Positions 13,624-26,437 of a stretch of DNA of 64,000 bases are shown here, in pieces. This DNA is from Apostichopus japonicus. Taxonomy: Eukaryota; Echinodermata; Holothuroidea; Aspidochirotida; Stichopodidae. The notes under the pieces are model-generated. The model was not told the DNA's origin. It was given only the letters and a program-made list of their open reading frames with translations, and ran no database searches. The translations under genes and the position numbers were made by a program. Every line of letters begins with the position of its first letter. Within the stretch, counting starts at the first letter, position 1. The stretch lies in assembly GCF_037975245.1 (NCBI RefSeq), contig NC_092567.1, positions 23,774,376 to 23,838,375 of the forward strand. Reading direction: 5' to 3'.

Positions 13624-14243
13624 TACACACCTTTATGCAACAGCAACATATACAGTACCCAATTTATTTATAACTGGTCCCTACAATGACTGTACCAGTC
13701 TTCATTACTATAACTGACCTAGCCTACACACCTTTAGGTAACAGCAACATATACAGTACCCAATTTATTTATAACTGGTCCCTTCAATGACTGTACCAGT
13801 CTTCATTACTATTACTGACCTACAGTAGCCTATACCTTTATGCAACAGCAACATATACAGTACCCAATTTATTTATAACTGGTCCCTACAATGACTGTAC
13901 CAGTTTTCATTACTATTACTGACCTACAGTAGCCTATACCTTTATGCAACAGCAACATATACAATACCCAATTTATTTATAACTGGTCCCTACAATGACT
14001 GTACCAGTTTTCATTACTATTACTGACCTACAGTAGCCTATACCTTTATGCAACAGCAACATATACAGTACCCAATTTATTTATAACTGGTCCCTACAAT
14101 GACTGTACCAGTCTTCATTACTATAACTGACCTAGCCTATACCTTTATGCAACAGCAACATATACAGTACCCAATTTATTTATAACTGGTCCCTACAATA
14201 ACTGTACCAGTCTTCATTACTAAATTACTGACCTAGCCTATAC
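13624..14243. repeat. Tandem array, 99-104-bp unit, about 6 copies
   Basis: Units run CTTTATGCAACAGCAACATA, TACAGTACCCAATTTATTTA, TAACTGGTCCCTACAATGAC, TGTACCAGTCTTCATTACTA. Spacing of the TACAGTACCC word is 101, 104, 104, 104, 99. A lone half unit lies at about 13016-13050, outside the array. Confidence 0.9.
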
Positions 14244-14663
14244 ACCTTTATGACATTTATCACAAACAACCACATACCTATCATTCTTCATTTCATTCAC
14301 TATGTAGGCTACTGCATGTAAGACTCAAAGCTAGTTAGGAACTTGTGAGTAACCATGGTAACATGCTAAAGTGAAAACATCAGGTTCACATAAAGACAAA
14401 TCTCATCCATTTACAGACCACTCTTGCCTCTGAGTTGTCAAGTTCAACTTCAATTTCAATGAACTTGTTGTTTACATCTAATTGTAATTTCAATACCTCC
14501 AGATAGGTAAAAAAGAATAAGTGGTGTCATTCCCAAAGTTGGTGTTCTATTCACCAACTGACACATCTCCCCTGCAGTGGAGATCTTGGTCAAGGCTTAA
14601 ATATTTTGCTGCATTTTTTGGGCAACCAAATCTGCTGTTTGGACAACCATAATGTAAGGCATA

Positions 14664-14991
14664 TAATAATAATATTTGCTTTAATATTTGCTTTTTGTAT
14701 AGCGCTTTATACCAGCGATACTGCGATAGGTCTCAAAGCGCTTTACAGACGTTATATTACCCCTGGTCAATGACAACCTGTCCCAGAGACAATCCCTCCA
14801 GTCGGCAGCAGTTATATACTGCGCCCAATGACAAGTTACCTCACAGGTACCTATTTAACCCCTGGGTAGAGAGAGGCAAGTGAGATAAAGCATCTTGCCC
14901 AAGGACACAGCGTAATGAACTAGGCAGGAATCGAACCAGCAATCCTTGGATCACGAGTATGACGCATTTGCCAATTGGCCACCACCCTCTC
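14664..14991 (-). mobile_element. tRNA-derived SINE, family 2
   Basis: Reads on the minus strand: GGCCAATTGGCAAATGCG (A box region), TGCTGGTTCGATTCC (B box), then a body with TTAAATAGGTACCTG, and a tail with TAAAGCGCTATACAAAAAGC ending in an ATT-rich run. The tail resembles that of 23183-23556. Confidence 0.75.
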
Positions 14992-15896
14992 ATATAGCTA
15001 AGGGAGAACCAGGATAAATCCTTAACCAGAGGGAAACCCCCTCCCAGCGGTTACTTGCCTTTAAATACATTTATACATATGCAGCACAAGAGTAGTTAAT
15101 ATCCCTGGCTGAAGTTCATACTGCAGATGGAGAGCAGAATAGATCTAAACAGAGTCCCTGCTTACATGGTTTGATGACGGAATCGTGTGACAATATACCA
15201 CAACGATGAAAGAGAGACACTTTTTTCCTTTGAAATTTATTTTGCATGCTCAATGTAACAACAAAGAGCTGACTTTGCACTTTTTAATAGTTAACCCATC
15301 ATGATATCCATTTGATATTTTGACATGTGGACCTCTGCTGACCCCAAATGATGTCAAATTAACTCCACCCAGAACAATAGGGTTCTTGCGCTCATTGCCC
15401 AAAAGAAGCCCAATAAACCCTACTGGATTGACCTTTGACCTTCAATTGTTGAACATACCAGCCATTCCAATGTTCAATAATAATAGTGAACAACTTGGGG
15501 TAGAGGGTCCTTGCATCCTGAAATATTTTTCTTACTTTCAAACAATGGCACATAATGACCTTTAAGGAGACTATTGATCAGGACTATGAAGTTCCTCCAT
15601 AACACCCCATTAAAACTTTTTATTTATTTCTTTATATATTTTTTATTATACAAGATGAATATCCTACATACAGCACTTGAAGACATGCAAATGTCTAATA
15701 TATTTGACATAGAAAACAATGACTTATCTGAATGGGAAGTAAGAGTGAAGGTGTGTGTATCCGCACACACTTAACTGCACTTGACTCAACAGTACAGTAT
15801 AGTGTCATTCACTTTCACAACATCCCTAGTGAAACGGCAAAAACATCTCAATAGAATAAAGTGCATCATGTGCATAAACGGTGCAGAAGGGCACAT

Positions 15897-16261
15897 TTAA
15901 AGGCATTGAAGGCTCGCCACAAACCGCCTGCCGCGCTCTGAAAAAGTTAACTTTCCGTTGCTTGCAAGTGAAGTTTTCTGCTTGTCGCTACAAAATGCAG
16001 ACAGTAATGAAACGTGATACCTTGTTATCTTTTATCAAGACCTGAGATGTCCATCGCTGCTATGTACACTGTGTTGTGGGTATTGACCGTAGCTGTATGT
16101 ATTGACTGTACACTAGTGTCTAATTACCGACGGTAGCAAGCTGTGTGTGTATTTTCTGGGATCAATAGTGGTGTCTAACACTTCTGTTACACCTCATTCG
16201 AAACTAGGTCAGATTATCGGCATGAGACGTTTCTTTGTGCGCGAGTCTTCACTCCCTTTAA
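15897..16261 (+). mobile_element. TTAA MITE, copy 2
   Basis: TTAA at both edges. Inverted ends TTAAAGGCATTGAAGGCTCG (left) and, read inward from the right, TTAAAGGGAGTGAAGACTCG. Internal sequence as in copy 1. A TTAA target and short inverted ends suggest piggyBac-type mobilisation, although the ends are not the usual CCC. Confidence 0.8.
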
Positions 16262-17528
16262 TTTGAAAACACTCAGGTCTGACTGTTGAGCCCCGCTAAA
16301 ATATAAGAGATTACACCGACAGAATTGAGATCAGGTTCAACCTTTTGCACAAGGTCGTCCCAACCCGTTATTTTAGGTAACTTTAAACTTAAACTGGAAT
16401 TGTAGTCCATGTCAAAATTATAAAGAATTTCACAATAAGACTACAAATAACAACCTCATATTTACAATTTCATATGCAGAACTGAACAATAAACAAGGAA
16501 AATTTCTAAAATGTCTAATTCCAAATTTAAGACAAAAATAAAACAAAAATTCCCTACAGCCTTAAACATGTAAATCAAATAGTTAAATAGTTTCCATGAA
16601 GTTGTACAATAAAGAAAGGAGCTGGCTCACAGATTGCTGGGAATTTTCATGATAAAACAGTAATATTGCTGTACAAGTTGGCACTTGTACCTACAGAGAG
16701 CAAAGCGGAAAACCCCTACGTACAATAAAATAAATAAGGCGTAGCAAATTGATTGTTACTCAGGTTGTACTGAAGTGCTAACTACAACCATTTTAAGTCC
16801 TTGTTTCAATAGCACTTTGCCACTATCTTTTATCTTTACACTCGATCGATAAAGGAAGGGTATTACTAGTAGCTCTGAAATCATCATCTATTTCTGTACT
16901 GCTTACTGCAACCCAATATCACACCATGATTTATCAACTTTTAGGGGAACACTTCCAAAGGTTTGGTAAAAGAAAACAAACAATAGAGCATTTCATGAAA
17001 TTTGCGGGAGACAAAATATTCTGTGCATGCTGGATTAAATGTTACAACTCTTGATGGCTATGCTCAGATTAAGGGACACATCAATGTTAAATGATTTGGA
17101 TAGAAAAAGACACAAATTGAGAAAAAGAGAGTAAAATGGAAAATTGATCTGTACTCTTACTTTAATGGATGACTTTTGTAAAGTAAAATTTTAGTCTGGA
17201 CTCTGAGAGAAATAAAAATTTGAGTGATAGGAATGTTTCTATAAATTTTGGTTTTTAAGGTATTCAACTCTAAAATAAAGGCTTTATATCTGGATTGCTC
17301 GTTTAAGGTTAAATTGATGATGCCAGTCGCCCCCTCAGTGGAATCCTTAATGATAATCTTTAAGTTTATCCATTGTTTTAAAAATTCTAAATTCCTCAAC
17401 AAAACCTTGTTCTGTTATCTTGGTATTCATGAGCAACAGAGCATCCCTGAAGGACATTCAACACCATTCACTTATCCTGGGCAATTCGGCAATGCATTGC
17501 AAACCTCTTCCTTACAGCACCTCCATGC

Positions 17529-17901
17529 TTAAAGGGTGTGAAGACTCGCGCAAAAAGGAAGGTCTAATGCCGGTAATGTGACCTAGTTTCGAATGAGGTG
17601 TAACAGAAGTGTTAAACACCACCATCGATCCCAGAAAATATACAGACACAGCTTGCTACCATCGGTCATTAGACACTAGTGTACAGTCAGTACATACAGC
17701 TGCGGTCAATACCCACAGCACAGTTAGTGTACAAACGATAAAGCGATGGACATCTCAGGTCCAGCTAAAGATAACAAGGTATCATGTTTCATTACTGTCT
17801 GCATTTTGTAGCGACACAAACAAACGTCACTTGCAAACAACAAAAAGTTAACTTTTTCAGATGGCCGCACACGGTTTGGGGCGAGTCTTCAATGCCTTTA
17901 A
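17529..17901 (-). mobile_element. TTAA MITE, copy 3 (inverted)
   Basis: Reverse-complement copy: begins TTAAAGGGTGTGAAGACTCG and ends GCGAGTCTTCAATGCCTTTAA. Together with copy 2, 1.3 kb away, it could form a large inverted pair. The 80-residue frame at 17609-17851 is read through the repeat and is not a gene. Confidence 0.8.
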
Positions 17902-18396
17902 AAGAATAGTTCAGGTCAAAATTTTTGTTTTGATATGTTAAAGAGTCCAACCATTTCAATTGGATGAACCTCAGATGTTTAAAAGGGTCATAAATTTCTC
18001 AAATATTACAAGTAGTAGGCATATGTATTTTATATACAAAATTTCAGCAGTCTTTCTCAAGAATGACAGTCTACAAATATATCTGAACTTTATTTCGGCC
18101 TAAATTAATCCTTTAAGAGTAATTACTGACACTAAATAGAACACCGGATTCAGGTCAAGTCGTTTACCAGGAATTTTCCTGATTGAGGTCACAGACTGAA
18201 GTCACTGTATTTGATCTCTAGGATAAAAACCAATTCTATTTCAACCATCCAGTTTCCTTGAGTGTAACTTCAGAAGCACTACATGATTGATGTCACGATT
18301 GGGCACCATATCATCTGACATTACATAAAGCAACTGAATGCAGAATGAGGTACATATACAGCTCACCGATTGTAGATCAATGCTTTGTCAGGGGTA

Positions 18397-18494
18397 CAAT
18401 GAGGGGGGGATCCTTCTCAACCCTGCTGTTGAGGGAGGTGTCCCTCTCGACCCTACTGTTGAGGGAGGGGTCCCTCTTGACCCTGCTGTTGGTT
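18397..18494. repeat. 36-bp repeat, nearly three copies
   Basis: Unit CTCRACCCTRCTGTTGAGGG plus AGGKGTCCCT. The GGGAGG/CCCTC parts can fold into small hairpins. The region is read through by a short frame with LLLREVSLSTLLLREGS, which is a repeat artefact. Confidence 0.75.
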
Positions 18495-20612
18495 GATCAT
18501 GTCCACTTTATCCGCGGAATAATGTTTATTTGTTTGTTTTTCTTTTAGCTTTTTTCCTTTGTTATATATTTCAATATACTTGGGAGCACACTCTATTAGA
18601 CAATCCTCATAGGGTAGAGCTCCTTTCACAGCTTTTCACACCAATTTTAAAACTGGAAAAAAAAATTGATTTACCTTATAACATTATTATTTTTCACTGT
18701 ACTAATATATATATATGCTGTCTCTTGTAACTAAACAGTAACTACACTGTACCATATTGTAAAGCTGTAGAGAAGCATGTTTAAGCCAAGTTAACCCCTG
18801 TCCCCTCTCAGACCCCACTACCCCCCCACCCCCTCCTACTATAGCTATATATAGTTTACATATTAGTTAGATCTAATTTGATAAGGCTGGTGGTAGGTGA
18901 AATCTCATACAAAAACACAAAAATATCAACTACTCCATAATTTGATTTTACTATGGTGCATATTTCACAGAAGTTTCATGAAATCCCTGATAAATTATCC
19001 TTACTAATATGCAAATAGGACATAATATAACAAAATTGGAAGAGTAAATTTTATGTTATATGTTTTGGTATACATGTACACAATTATTATGCTTTCTTTT
19101 CTACAAATCTTGACACAAATATGAAAGTCTAACACAAAATATATAAACTGTAACAATGTCCCCCCCCACACTAATAATGCATTACACATTTACTATGATT
19201 AAATAGGTAATCAATAAATCAATAAATTGCTTCTAAATATGCTAGAAAGTAAATTTATGGTCAAGCAGGTTTAAGTTCCAACACAAATTTTGTGGTAATC
19301 CCCATTTACATGCATGTCCCCATCGCTTGCAATATTTTAAAGTGAGAATTCCTATTTTAACACTTTCTGTGTCTTAGGGAAGGGGACCGGGGTTGGGGGG
19401 GGGGTGGGCAGAAAGCTCAGAGAAAATATTTTTGTAAACTATGAGCCAGCTTTTAAGAATTGCTAAAATTAATATGACATTTCAATTAACTACATTTCTA
19501 CAGTATACTATACATTAAACATACCTTTGAATGAGTTCCATCCAAACATTGAAAAACAGGTTCAGCTATAACCACCAGTGTCTGGAAGATCCTTGGAAAT
19601 AGAAGACACATACATGTACACAAACCCACTCTTATATCTTCACAGCTGATGCACCAACCAAGGACTTAATAAGGAAATGACCATCAAAAGTAATAAGACT
19701 AGGGGATTATCCCTTAGATTCGATACTACATTTTAACTTCAAAAGGTCAAAAGCAGTACCCTTGGAGAGAATTGATATCCAATATTTGTCTTGTGGTTTA
19801 ACTGGCAATACACCAACATTTACTGCAAGTTATAACTACAGTATAAGTCCAACAGACAAAATAATTCCTGTATCCAGCAACAACAAAAACATGTAACAAC
19901 AAAAAAGTCAAAACTCATCTAGCAATTCCTTCTTGAAATTATATCTTTTTTTTTCTGGTAACTTCTTCTTTAAAATGGTTTCTCTTTGTTTTGTTTTTTA
20001 AATTTTGTTATAAATCTCTTTCTAGGATGAAACGTAATTTGTTTCTTCTTATTAGCTAGCATTTGAGGTACAGTAGTACCATAGGTAAAACATACATGCA
20101 CACACACCGAGAATTGCACACAACTGAGGTCAGACCACTGGCAGCTTCACTTGTCGTCTGGGTGTAATGCATAAACTACTAACTGTGTGCTGATCGTAAA
20201 TGTATAGATAGGGGATTTTCCCTGATAACAACCAGGTTTTTTTTCAATTGTATAATTAAAGCGGGAATCCAATGAGTAGCAGAACAAACACATTTTTTGG
20301 TGATAACAACAGAGTGATATGGGTCTATGGATTATAAACAGTTGAAACTCTAGAATGAATTAAAACTTTGACTGTAATTTAATATATAGCTGTACATAAC
20401 TGTGTATGTACAGTACACAAGTAACAGTCAACAAAATATATATGTATTTAAGTAAAATGAAATACAGAAAGATTGGGAAAATGTACAGAGCTCAGAATGT
20501 TTGGTTTCCTGAAAGAGAAAACTATGGATTCACTCTCGCCGACCTTGCAAAGTTGGTAATGACGGATTGCAAATTATTAATATTTTATAATATAATTACT
20601 ATTACGTTTAGA

Positions 20613-20656
20613 TTCGTATATATATATATCTATATATATATAGATATATATATATA
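20613..20656. repeat. (TA)n microsatellite with AGATA/TATCT interruptions
   Basis: TATATATATATC followed by TATATATATATAG and ATATATATATAT, giving a self-complementary stretch of about 40 bp. Confidence 0.8.
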
Positions 20657-21789
20657 TTCGTTAAACTCTGAGTAACAGCTACTAGTGTTCCACTAATCTC
20701 AACTAATTCTCACCTATAATTCGCTCTGTCCACCGGACATACAGCAACTCTGCGCCAAGATAGTCCCCAACCAAACAAAGGTATATATATAACAATATAG
20801 GGAGAGGAGAAGTAGGAACTAGGGCCTGAGTAGGTTAGACAGTGACTATAAGGGGAGACCTTCGTCTGGTCAGGTCAAAGTTAGCTTCAGTAATTCTCAA
20901 GTAGAACTACGACTTCATGATACTAAGAAGATAATCATAAATATTACAGAAATATGCTATGCAATATGCTGTGTGCTAATTGTACATGCAGGAATGTTTT
21001 CTAACTGTTTTCTGTGACTTATAATTACAGAAAAAGAAGAAGAAGAAGATGAAAAGGAAACAAGAGATTTGTAGATCTGCAGATGCTTCCATGGTTTACA
21101 GTTGTGTTTTTTTTGTGTTTTTCATGAGAACTTTGAAAAGTAATCAGCTCAGTTGCTGTGTGCATGCACGTTGCCAACAGTCAGTTAGGGCTTCCTTCCT
21201 TGGCTCTAGTCACACAGTGAAGGGTTAATTGATAACAAACACATTTTCCCAAAAATATTGAAGTTATCCATACAGACATTTCAATTGAAACTACTGTATC
21301 CAACTACTGCTTCAAAGATAGTGTTTTTAGTTTGTAGAACTTTGTAACCATTTTGGCAAATCAAGCAATTTTCTGTTTCACTACATAGTCACTTTAAAAC
21401 ATATAGTGTATAAAGATTATACTCAATTATTTCCTTCCAGCAATGCTTTTAGCAGAAGCTGTTGACGTATATATTAAAAGTGTCATAATCACCACAAAAC
21501 TTATCGAAGGTAGAAAATCCAATCCAAAATCATGTGTACACTTTGGATGGTAGAATGAGAAGGGCATTGACCGGAGGGACCGGTCATAGAGGGCGCACAG
21601 TGTTAAAAGGTTACCAGGACATTCTAGACAGGGTAGAATGTGGTGCTAAGGTTGTGAGGAGACAGGTTAGTGAGGAGCAATGTAAATCCATTAGAATCCA
21701 TTAGAGAGTAGCTCGGAGCTGATAAAATTAGTTTATTTCACTTATTAAAAAATAAAAAATAGTCATGTTGAATCATCTTTCCACAGACT

Positions 21790-22822
21790 TACATACAGTA
21801 CAGTACGGTAAAGTACAGTACAGTACAGTAGATTATGTAGCATCTATCAGTTTTGTTAAGTAGAGAACAGACAATACACTAGTTCATTATAGTGACGTGC
21901 ACAGTACCGTACAGCTACAGTAGAGTACATATCATACAGTACTTAGACTACAGAACAGTACAGAATAGTTACTGTAATTCAGTACATTACAGTACAGTGC
22001 AATGCATACCATACAGCAGACTGCAGAACAGTACAGAATAGTTACTGTCATTCAGTACATTACAGTACAGTACAATATTACATACCATACAGTAGACTGC
22101 AGAACAGTACAGGAAAGTTAATGTAATTCAGTACAGAACAGTACAATACATACCATATAGTAGACTACAGAACAGTACAGTACAGCTACAGTACAGTACA
22201 TACATACAGTAGACTACAGAACAGTACAGAACAGTTACTGTAATTCATTACAGTACATTACAGTACAGTACATACCATGCAGTAGACTGCAGAACAATAC
22301 AGAATAGTTAATGTAATTCATTACAGTACAGTACATACCATACAGTAGACTACAGAACAGTTACTGTAATTACAGCTACAGTACAGTAGAGTACATACCA
22401 TACAGTAGACTACAGAATAGTTAATGTAATTCAATACAGTACAGTAGAGTGCATACCATACAGTAGACTACAGAACAGTACAGAATAGTTAATGTAATTC
22501 AATTACAGTACAGTACATGCATAACAGTCTACAGAACAGTACAGAATAGTTCATGTAATTCATTACAGTATATTACAGTACATGACAGTATCACTGTGTG
22601 GTATTTAGAGTAAAGTATGTGCGTTACAGTACAGTAAAGTATGGTACATGTACGTTATGGTACTGTACAATGTTAATTTAGTACAGTACAGTACATACCA
22701 TGCAGTAGACTGCAGAACAATACAGAATAGTTAATGTAATTCAATTACAGTACAGTACATGCATAACAGTCTACAGAACAGTTACTGTAATTCAGTTACG
22801 TTACGGTACTGTACAATGTAGG
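21790..22822. repeat. GTACA-rich array, about 1 kb
   Basis: Built from ACAGTACAGTACAT, CATACAGTAGACTACAGAAC and AGTTACTGTAATTCA modules repeating every 60-75 bp with irregular loss of parts. GTAC is self-complementary, so both strands look alike. Confidence 0.9.
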
Positions 22823-23182
22823 TATAAGGTTCAGTGCATTCACTACGAGCAAGGGGGGGGGAGAGGGTGGTGGTACAGTACCAGGGGAGGGAGATTAAAA
22901 GAAAAATTGAAGTAGCAAGATGCCAAACACAAATACACTGTATGCACATTATAAGCCTACAGACAAAATTGTGTTGATGAAGTCAAAAAATATCTATATT
23001 TCCTTTTCAATCCCCAACCCCCCCCCCTGCCCCTTCCCTTGTTCTTTTGTGGCCTTGTTTGGGATGAATATCAGAACAGTTGCTTACAATAAATCTTGAG
23101 AAAGTCTATCTATACTTCACATTATGACAACTTTTACAATTACAGCTGTAATACAGATCCATCCATCCATATGATCTATTCA

Positions 23183-23556
23183 GGCATTGTGGTCAAGTGG
23201 TTAAGGCAGTGGACTTGTGATCTAAGGATTACAGGTTCGAGCCATGGCCAGATCATTGCGTTATCCTTGGGCAAGGCACTTTATCTCCACTGCCTCTCTC
23301 CACCCAGGTGTATAAATGGGGACTTGCGAGGTGACTTGTAAATATAGTTGCGTGTGCCGGTTTGTGGCTGCACCCTATGGGAAGTCCCCCAGGGAAAACG
23401 TGGCTGTGGTGCACTGTTGTGCCCCAGGAGAGATTGTTTGAATTTTGTACACTTTGGTGTGTAGGTGTGACAAGCTACCAATGACCAGGGTTAATTGTAA
23501 AGCGCATAGAACTTGTGGATTATGCGCTATATAATTAACGGCGTAATAATAATAAT
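23183..23556 (+). mobile_element. tRNA-derived SINE, family 3
   Basis: Head GTGGTCAAGTGGTTAAGGC and ACAGGTTCGAGCC (A and B boxes), then about 300 bp of body and the tail ATTATGCGCTATATAATTAA followed by (ATA)n. The head would fold as a tRNA with intact boxes. The 23281-23481 frame on the other strand is a by-product. Confidence 0.8.
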
Positions 23557-24072
23557 ATCAATCTCAGGAAAATTAGGTACCAAATTAGGTATTCGTCCAT
23601 CCATCCATCCATCTATCTAGCTATCTGAGCAAAATTAGGTACTGGAAATTTGTACCTTCTGGACAGTATAGAATGTGTCTTGGGTTTATATACTTTGCTA
23701 TCTATAAACTATCATGCTTGAGTGAATCTGTAAATTTCCGTCTTCTTGTAGTCACTCTACAGTATCTACATAATATAGACTTGCTGTTTATATCCTTCCC
23801 TTTTCTTTGTGGATTCCTGTTTACGAGTCTCTTTCTTTGTGGAATCTCTTCAATGATCTTTTGTATAGTAATCTATTATGTGGTTTTATCATTTTCTGAC
23901 ACTTTAAGCTATTCACTTCTGTTTGTACAACTAAATGCATGCTTCTGTAACCTTACAAAGGACTGACAGGCCTAGCTCTTCAGTCCTGCAGAAAATATAC
24001 TGTATGTTTTATTTCCTCTTTCCAGCCGGTAAGTTCTGACATAATACCCAAACTTTTTTGTCTGTGTTTTGT

Positions 24073-24803
24073 GTATTTATGGTTGATGCTTCTGGACCTT
24101 TTGGCTAAGATCATGTGAAGTCAGTGGCGTAGCTAGAGGTTTTGACGCCCGGGTGCAAGAGTAGAAAATTGCGCCCCCACCCCCCCCACTACTGAAAGAA
24201 AAAAAAATTGCGCGCTAAGCGGGTGAAAAAAGTCGTTACAGCCCCCCCCCCCTAAATCAAATTGTGCTCCTACACCTATGATATTTCTACCTTTCGAAAT
24301 CTACTGCCTTGGAACTGTATAGGCTAATGAAATATCCGAAATTTCCGTGACATGTAGTCATTACAGAACAGAATTTAAAAAAAAGAGAAAACGGTTGAAA
24401 TGGACTGAAAAGAAATCACAATCTATAAATTTGCTAATAAAAACAACTACATTCAGTTCAGATTCTTATTAGTAACTGGAAAATATTCATGCCATGACGA
24501 CATACATCAATTTCGTCATGTTTTTCTAAAAAGTGCTTATTTTGTTTACTCTCATCCTCCCATTTCAGCGCCCCCCTAAACCCGGCGCCCGGGGCACCTG
24601 CCCTCCCTTGACACCCTTAGCTACGCCTCTGTGTGTAGTATCTGTTCCCTTTCGAGGGAATGGTGATGCACACCCGACGATGATCACACAGTCACAGTCT
24701 CGATGCAAGGGGGTTGAGAGCGGATCAGTTGTTCGGTAGTTTGGTTTTTCGTGCCCAGATTCTTTCCTGGGTGACTTTTCTTAAAAAGTATTTATGGTTG
24801 ATG
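24073..24803 (+). mobile_element. U2 snRNA-headed SINE-like element, second copy, split by a hAT-like insertion
   Basis: Left part 24089-24121 (GCTTCTGGACC.. GGCTAAGATC) and right part 24632-24790 (GTAGTATCTGTTCCC.. to CTTAAAAAGTA) are together the same element as at 62233, roughly 90% identical in the shared body. The pair is flanked by a direct repeat starting GTATTTATGG and ending TTGATG (24073-24088 and 24788-24803), a 13-16-bp TSD; three of these bases may belong to the element end. The gap between the parts is a separate transposon (24122-24631). Confidence 0.7.
24122..24631. mobile_element. hAT-like non-autonomous element inserted in the U2-headed SINE
   Basis: Ends are CAGTGGCGTAGCTA on the left and, read inward from the right, CAGAGGCGTAGCTA. 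Flanks are TGTGAAGT (24114-24121) and TGTGTAGT (24632-24639). The second equals the uninterrupted sequence in the 62-kb SINE copy, so this is an 8-bp TSD with one later change. Interior is C-rich with no coding capacity seen. TIR form and 8-bp TSD point to the hAT superfamily. Confidence 0.75.
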
Positions 24804-25473
24804 ATCCTTACTATACCTAATAAAGTTACAGACGAGAAAAAGATGAAAAAATATCAAGGAACACTTGCAGCCTGCTTGGGTCATGATCTTCCCAGTATGG
24901 GAGATAAGGATTACTGGATCTGATCCTTAATCTGCTTTGCATAAATGACGAAACCAACTTAAGTAAGAAATTAAATCAAGTGTCCTCTGATCCAAAGTTT
25001 GGAAGACCATTTAGACCTTGGTGCTTGGTATGAGGCAGTAAAATACTGCCCAAATGCAATTTGTAACTTTGAACTTTGTTGCTAAGAGTGGTAGCACTGA
25101 CCTAGAATTATGAGCAATCTGCCCTTTGCTCAAAACTGTCCAAAGTCAAAAGACAATTTAGTATTTAATTAGTTTTATAACGAGAGTTTCACTTGTGTTT
25201 CCTTATTTGGGGAAATTCCTTCAACCTCAAATATTACTTATCAACCTGCATCACAACAGTTTATGCCAAACATAAATTTACAATGTGCCCACAGAATTAA
25301 GTGAAAGGTCAGCTGGTCATCAAGAATATACAACAATAATCAAAATACAAAGGCCACCCCTTTTCTCAAACATCAGCGAGAAGAACTTCTTACCCATTCA
25401 TAAAACATTTCTGTTGGGTAAGTTTACCTAAAACTAACCATTCTAAACATTTGGCAAAGTGGATACATGTGAT

Positions 25474-25840
25474 TTAAAGACATTGAAGACTCGCCCCAAA
25501 CCGTGTGCGGCCATCTGAAAAAGTTAACTTTCTGTTGCTTGCAAGTGTCATTTTGTTTGTGTCGCTACAAAATGCAGACAGTATAGTAATGAAACGTAAT
25601 ACATTGTTATCTTTAGCTAGACCTGAGATGTCCATCGCTGTATCATTTGTACAGTGTACTGTGGGTATTGACCGCAGCTGTATGTATTGACTGTATACTT
25701 GTGTCTAATTACCGACGGTAGCAAGTTGTGTGTGTATTTTCTGGGATCGATGGTGGTGACTAACACTAACACCTCATTCGAAACTAGGTCAGATTACCGG
25801 CATGAGACGTTTTCTTTTTGCGAGTCTTCACACCCTTTAA
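25474..25840 (+). mobile_element. TTAA MITE, copy 4
   Basis: TTAA at both edges, left TTAAAGACATTGAAGACTCG and right CGAGTCTTCACACCCTTTAA. Body matches the other copies with small deletions. Confidence 0.8.
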
Positions 25841-26035
25841 ATAATTTGCAATATTTATTTATGCTTAACTTACACACTGGTAATCCAAACTAGTGGTATG
25901 AGTAAAACAGCATGAGACTTGAGTACAAAATCTGTTCTTCTTGGTAAGAGTACAAGTACGAGTAATAAGGATCTAGGCATGAGTACAAGCACTATAAAAT
26001 CATGCATTGTGGGTACTTTTAGATTTTCTAACATC

Positions 26036-26437
26036 CACCCCTGAAGAGTACTATTCCAATAGGGCCCTGAAGAGTACTATTCCAAATAGCGCCCTGAAGA
26101 GTACTATTCCAATAGGGCCCTAAAGAGTACTAATCCAATTGGGCCCTGAAGAGTACTATTCCAATAAGGCCCTGAAAAGGTCTATTCCAATAGGACCCTG
26201 AAGAGTACTAATCCAATAGGGCCCTGAAGAATACTATTCCAATAGGGTCCTGAAGAGTACTATTCCAATAGGGTCCTGAAGAGTACTACTGTATTCCAAT
26301 AGGGCCCTGGAAAGTACTATTCCAATAGGACCCTGAAGAGTACTATTCCAATAGGGCCCTGAAGAGTACTAATCCAATAGGGCCCTGAAGAGTACTATTC
26401 TAATAGGGCCCTGAAGAGTAATATTCCAATAGGGCAA
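26036..26437. repeat. 26-bp minisatellite, about 16 copies
   Basis: Unit GGGCCCTGAAGAGTACTATTCCAATA (written as GGGCCCTGAAGAG + TACTATTCCAATA), with single-base changes among copies. It contains two partly palindromic cores, GGGCCC and AGTACT. Confidence 0.93.

Larger units (their letters stand above)
17902..21789. other. No recognised gene
   Basis: AT-rich DNA with simple-sequence tracts. A donor-like GTGAGA on the minus strand at about 20711, above a C/G-richer stretch to 20770, could be a 5' UTR exon of an upstream-starting transcript, but nothing confirms it. Confidence 0.35.

Noticed and set aside
23673-23966. 97-residue hydrophobic frame, membrane-protein-like
   Set aside because: Phe/Leu/Ser-rich composition is expected of AT-rich noncoding DNA. 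No homology or splice context.
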